A stretch of DNA of 14,375 nt, taken from contig JBNJDW010000025.1 in NCBI GenBank assembly GCA_051745265.1, forward strand, positions 1 through 14,375. Reading direction: 5' to 3'. This stretch comes from JBNJDW01 sp051745265. Its GTDB lineage: Bacteria > Pseudomonadota > Alphaproteobacteria > Micavibrionales > CSBR16-224. Positions 14,145-14,375 of the stretch are shown piece by piece. Each line of letters starts with the position of its first letter. The stretch's first letter is position 1. The position numbers and the translations under genes are program-made. The notes below the pieces were generated by a model. The model had not been told where the DNA came from and did no database searches. It saw nothing but the letters and a program-made list of their open reading frames with translations.

Positions 14145-14178
14145 AAAACAGCCCGGTAAATGCCGAGCTGTTTTGTTT
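14145..14178 (+). terminator. Intrinsic terminator, probably bidirectional
   Basis: AAAACAGC (14145-14152) pairs with GCTGTTTT (14167-14174), with an inner CGG/CCG stem and a TAAATG loop. T-rich sequence follows on both strands. It therefore can end both the gshA-DUF4112 transcript and the convergent gene that enters from the right. Confidence 0.8.
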
Positions 14179-14195
14179 CAATCAAGAAATTTTTA

Positions 14196-14375
14196 TTATA
14201 TTTGCCGGGCGGGTGGAGCCGCAAATTTAGCGCCCTGAACATGGAGCAATCCCTGTTCTGCCTCCATGATTCTGTTGGTCACGCCGGCAGAGCAGCCAAT
14301 GCTCTTTCCGTATTCGCTTAAGCTTATTTCCTGTCCATCAGGCATGGAATGAGGTTTTGGCTTGGCGCCATTTTT
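14196..14375 (-). CDS. C-terminal part of an unrecognised gene (5' end outside window)
   Basis: An open frame of 59 codons reads from the right edge to a TAA at 14196-14198. It converges on the DUF4112 gene and stops 18 bp before the shared terminator, as a real gene would. The segment ISLSEYGKSIGCSAGVTNRI followed by MEAEQGLL resembles a helix-turn-helix, which would suggest a DNA-binding protein, but I cannot name a family. The tail FAAPPARQI is Ala/Pro-rich. An internal Met at 14345 lacks a ribosome binding site, so the start is probably beyond the window. The short length keeps this tentative. Confidence 0.5.
   Translation of the reverse strand, partial: KNGAKPKPHSMPDGQEISLSEYGKSIGCSAGVTNRIMEAEQGLLHVQGAKFAAPPARQI

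Noticed and set aside
1..14375. Mobile elements, CRISPR arrays, tRNA or rRNA genes
   Set aside because: I saw no transposase, integrase, regularly spaced repeats, or cloverleaf-like sequence, and no long direct or terminal inverted repeats.

Overview
The window is a chromosomal segment of an alphaproteobacterium of moderate GC. The evidence is an F1-only ATP synthase cluster (end of atpA, then atpG, atpD, atpC, with no F0 genes between), a beta subunit with a Lys/Ala/Thr-rich N-terminal tail, a 180-kDa-class NAD-glutamate dehydrogenase, a UbiA with the alphaproteobacterial N-terminal extension, and a plant/alphaproteobacterial-type glutamate-cysteine ligase. I cannot assign the genus. Genes are densely packed. 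There is no sign of insertion sequences, prophage, CRISPR, tRNA or rRNA.

Layout. 1-3474: 3' part of the F1 operon, each gene with a good ribosome binding site. 3475-4948: two small genes encoding exported proteins I do not recognise. One has three calcium-loop-like motifs and the other is a very acidic, low-complexity protein. They share a nearly identical signal peptide start and the same C-terminal ending (LWxRxxSxFD), but their middles are unrelated. Each has a hairpin just before its ribosome binding site and its own intrinsic terminator. 4973-5670: a 2-Cys peroxiredoxin (AhpC type) as a single-gene unit. 5746-10617: the very large NAD-dependent glutamate dehydrogenase. 10582-11496 (minus): ubiA, whose 3' end overlaps the dehydrogenase gene by 36 bp and whose start codon abuts that of rsmE. 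11497-12231: rsmE. 12255-14178: a strong promoter, gshA, a DUF4112 membrane-protein gene, and a probably bidirectional terminator. 14196-14375 (minus): the C-terminal part of an unrecognised gene running off the window.

Most of this is core metabolism: ATP synthesis, ubiquinone side-chain attachment, glutamate catabolism, glutathione synthesis, peroxide removal and ribosomal RNA modification. AhpC, GshA and UbiA all bear on redox balance, but nothing in the sequence shows that they are co-regulated. The part most likely to be undescribed is the pair of exported proteins at 3628-4896. The tightly interlocked ubiA/rsmE start region, with a good ubiA promoter inside the rsmE coding sequence, is the most unusual piece of regulatory architecture.
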